Assembly: GCF_030317035.1 (NCBI RefSeq)
Contig: NZ_JASZYK010000018.1
Location: 62,001 to 126,000 of the forward strand
Reading direction: 5' to 3'
DNA from: Variovorax sp. J22G73
GTDB lineage: Bacteria; Pseudomonadota; Gammaproteobacteria; Burkholderiales; Burkholderiaceae_C
DNA: 64,000 bases
The notes below the pieces were generated by a model. It worked only from the letters and a program-made list of their open reading frames with translations. It made no database searches and was not told the DNA's origin. This document shows, one piece after another, positions 62,259 to 64,000 of the stretch. The position numbers and the translations under genes are program-made. The stretch's first letter is position 1. Each line of letters opens with the position of its first letter.

Positions 62259-63053
62259 ATGCCCATGCCTTCCACCGCACGCAAACCACCCGCCCCCACC
62301 GAACCGCCGGAGCTCACCGAGGCCATGGAGTCAGACGACGCCAACGTGGACGAGCGCGTGTACGCCGCCGTGTCCAAGGCCCTGCTGAGCGGCAAGCTGC
62401 GCCCCGGCACCCCGCTGCGCGAGCGCGCGCTGGCCGAGGCGCTGGGCTGCACGCGCGGCGCGGTGCGCAAGGTGCTCGCGCGGCTGGGCTCGGAAAAGCG
62501 GCTGGTGCTGGAGCACAACCGCGGCGCCTTCGTGCCCAACCCGTCGATCGCCGACATGCGCGGCATCTACCGCGCGCGGCGCATCGTGGAGGCCGGGCTC
62601 ATCACCACGCTGTTCGGCCAGCTCGCGCGCGAGCAGGTGGCCGCGCTGCGCAAGCATGTGCAGGCGGAGCAGAAGGCGTTCAAGGAAGGTCGGCGCGAAG
62701 ACTCCATTCGCCTGGCCGGCGACTTCCACCTGCTGCTCGCGCAGATGGCGGGCAGCGACGAGCTGCTGTCGTACATCCAGCGGCTGATTTCGAACACCGA
62801 GCTCTACAAGGCCCTGTACGACTCGGCCGAGGCCGCGAGCTGCGCGCCGCGCGAGCATGAACAGATCATCGAGGCGCTCACCGGCAAGTCGCTGGACAAG
62901 GCCATCGCCATTGCGATGGAACACCTGGACGAGCTGGAGCAGCGCGTGATCGCGGGCGCGGCGGCGGAGCAGGAGGTGGACCTGGCGACGCTGCTGAATG
63001 GTGGTGGCAGCGGTGGCAACGCGCCGCACCGCGGGCACGACCACAGCCACTGA
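62259..63053 (+). CDS. GntR-family regulator (FCD/VanR type)
   Basis: The 264-residue protein from ATG 62259 has a Pro-rich N-terminus, a winged helix-turn-helix (about 30-95: RVYAAVSKALLSGKLRPGTP, LAEALGCTRGAVRKVLARLG) and an FCD ligand-binding domain (YRARRIVEAGLITTLFGQLA; SDELLSYIQRLISNTELYKA; REHEQIIEALTGKSLDKAIA). The C-terminus ends in a His-rich tail (GGNAPHRGHDHSH). FCD domains bind a metal plus a carboxylate-type effector. Divergent from the uptake-deamination operon, it is the obvious repressor of it. Confidence 0.92.
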   Translation: MPMPSTARKPPAPTEPPELTEAMESDDANVDERVYAAVSKALLSGKLRPGTPLRERALAEALGCTRGAVRKVLARLGSEKRLVLEHNRGAFVPNPSIADMRGIYRARRIVEAGLITTLFGQLAREQVAALRKHVQAEQKAFKEGRREDSIRLAGDFHLLLAQMAGSDELLSYIQRLISNTELYKALYDSAEAASCAPREHEQIIEALTGKSLDKAIAIAMEHLDELEQRVIAGAAAEQEVDLATLLNGGGSGGNAPHRGHDHSH

Positions 63054-63072
63054 GGCATTTACGCTCCGCTAG

Positions 63073-63134
63073 CAGCGGGGCGTCCACATTTCGCTCTCCA
63101 GCGGGGCGTGCACATTTCGCTCGCCAGCGAAGTG
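63073..63134. repeat. 26-bp tandem repeat between GntR and EamA genes
   Basis: Two 26-bp units (CAGCGGGGCGTCCACATTTC + GCTCTC, and CAGCGGGGCGTGCACATTTC + GCTCGC) and a partial third (CAGCGAAGTG) run from 63073 to 63134. A degenerate half unit (GCATTTACGCTCCGCTAG) precedes them. They lie right after the GntR stop. Each unit can form a small hairpin (GCTCTCCAGCG). Confidence 0.75.
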
Positions 63135-63167
63135 TCGGTGGGCCGGTCTCGCGAAGATCGGCGAACC

Positions 63168-64000
63168 ATGCAAAGCCCCGCCCTCGCCGCTTCAAGCCGA
63201 CCCCACGCCCCTGCCCTCGAATGGGCACTGCTCGCGGTGCTCGCGACCTGCTGGGGCGCGTCGTACACCTTCATCAAGATCGGTGTCGCGACCATCCCGC
63301 CCGTCACGCTGATCGCCGCGCGCACCCTGGTCGCCGGCCTGCTGCTGCTCGCGGTGCTGCGCATGCGCGGCGTGCGCTTGCCGACCGATGCCGCCACGTG
63401 GCGCCGCTTCGCGCTGCAGGCCTGCCTGAACAGCGTGCTGCCGTTCACGCTCATCGCGTGGGCCGAGCGCAGCGTCGACGCGGGCCTGGCGACCATCCTC
63501 AACTCGACCTCGCCCATCTTCATCTTCCTGCTCGGGCTGGTGCTGGGCGGTGCCGACAGGCCGACCCTGCGCCGCCTGTTCGGCGTGGGCGCGGGGCTGG
63601 CCGGCATCTGCCTGATCGTCGGGTTCGAGGCATTGAACGGGCTCGGGCATTCGCTTCTTGCGCAGCTGGGGCTGGTGGTGGCCGCCGTTTGCTACGGCTG
63701 CGCCGCGATGTTCGGGCGCGTGTTCAAGGGCCTGGACCCGATGGTGCCGGCCGCCGGCTCGCTGCTGAGCGGCGCGGCCATGCTGCTGCCCGCGAGCCTG
63801 CTGATCGACAGGCCCTGGACGCTGTCGCCGTCGCCCGGATCGATGGGGGCCGTGCTGGCACTGGCGGTGCTGTCGACCGCGCTGGCCTTCACCCTCTACT
63901 TCAGGCTCATCAAGACGCTGGGGCCGATGTCGACCGCGGCGCAGGCGTATCTGCGCGTGCCGATCGGGGTGGGAATCGGCGTGGTGTTTCTGGGCGAGAC
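63168..64000 (+). CDS. EamA/DMT-family transporter, 3' end outside window
   Basis: From ATG 63168 the frame stays open to the window edge (277 complete codons). The product shows eight or nine membrane helices and two EamA repeats: LEWALLAVLATCWGASYTFI with the GASYTF signature, NSTSPIFIFLLGLVLGG, then LGLVVAAVCYGCAAMFGRV and AYLRVPIGVGIGVVFLGE. Drug/metabolite transporters of this group export amino acids or small metabolites. The C-terminal end is cut off. No functional link to the GntR operon is evident. Confidence 0.88.
   Translation, partial: MQSPALAASSRPHAPALEWALLAVLATCWGASYTFIKIGVATIPPVTLIAARTLVAGLLLLAVLRMRGVRLPTDAATWRRFALQACLNSVLPFTLIAWAERSVDAGLATILNSTSPIFIFLLGLVLGGADRPTLRRLFGVGAGLAGICLIVGFEALNGLGHSLLAQLGLVVAAVCYGCAAMFGRVFKGLDPMVPAAGSLLSGAAMLLPASLLIDRPWTLSPSPGSMGAVLALAVLSTALAFTLYFRLIKTLGPMSTAAQAYLRVPIGVGIGVVFLGE

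Noticed and set aside
63073-63134. Short CRISPR or integron attC site
   Set aside because: The 26-bp repeats are directly adjacent without spacers, and there is no integrase or cas gene nearby.

Overview
The window looks like chromosomal DNA of a high-GC betaproteobacterium of the order Burkholderiales, most likely family Comamonadaceae and close to Variovorax. The basis is gene content and order: an mraZ-to-ftsZ-lpxC division and cell wall cluster, hslVU beside it, dapF-DUF484-xerC, a Bug-type periplasmic receptor, and many LysR-controlled metabolic cassettes. The genus is an inference, because no rRNA gene is present.

Region 1 (1-3.3 kb) holds the 3'-truncated end of a helical-repeat protein gene, then ruvC, a tiny membrane protein gene and lpxC. 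Region 2 (3.3-21.6 kb) is a complete division/murein cluster on the minus strand. In transcription order it is mraZ, rsmH, ftsL, ftsI, murE, murF, mraY, murD, ftsW, murG, murC, ddl, ftsQ, ftsA, ftsZ, lpxC. Most junctions are 4-base start/stop overlaps or gaps of a few bases, so translation is probably coupled. A ladder of five evenly spaced GTG boxes lies between a candidate promoter and mraZ and looks like a MraZ operator. MurD is exceptional: an Ala/Glu/Pro-rich stretch of about 230 residues separates its first two domains.

Region 3 (21.8-38.4 kb) is mostly housekeeping: hslV-hslU, a STAS-like protein, a DksA with a long histone-H1-like N-terminal tail, a DUF945 protein, a CobW-type GTPase, rlmI, and a coupled dapF-DUF484-DUF218-xerC region. 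It continues with a DUF4303/HEAT protein, a DsbA-fold isomerase, and an ECF sigma/anti-sigma pair behind a DUF3455 lipoprotein gene. Region 4 (39.0-40.1 kb) is a scar: pieces of an MFS transporter gene, an IS5-type transposase tail and a NERD-domain tail are joined together.

Region 5 (40.1-57.2 kb) is accessory metabolism. It contains an MFS exporter with an aldo-keto reductase, a MoaF-like protein and a flavin oxidoreductase; a secreted esterase; a divergent MFS/LysR pair followed by an SDR and a tautomerase; and a LysR-controlled set of Bug receptor, Ldh-type dehydrogenase and solute-binding protein. Amidohydrolase, thioesterase and alpha/beta hydrolase genes follow. Region 6 (57.2-63.1 kb) is a coherent catabolic operon on the minus strand: DUF3311 protein, sodium:solute symporter, cytosine-deaminase-like amidohydrolase, CynX-type MFS carrier and nucleobase/nucleoside deaminase. 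It faces a divergent GntR/FCD regulator across two near-identical palindromes 22 bp apart. Uptake and deamination of a nitrogenous heterocycle is the natural reading. An EamA transporter gene runs off the right end.

I saw no tRNA, rRNA, CRISPR array or intact mobile element. The most unusual signals are the MurD insertion, the DksA tail, the mraZ operator ladder, and two unrelated 13-bp tandem repeats at gene ends that place stop codons in all three frames.
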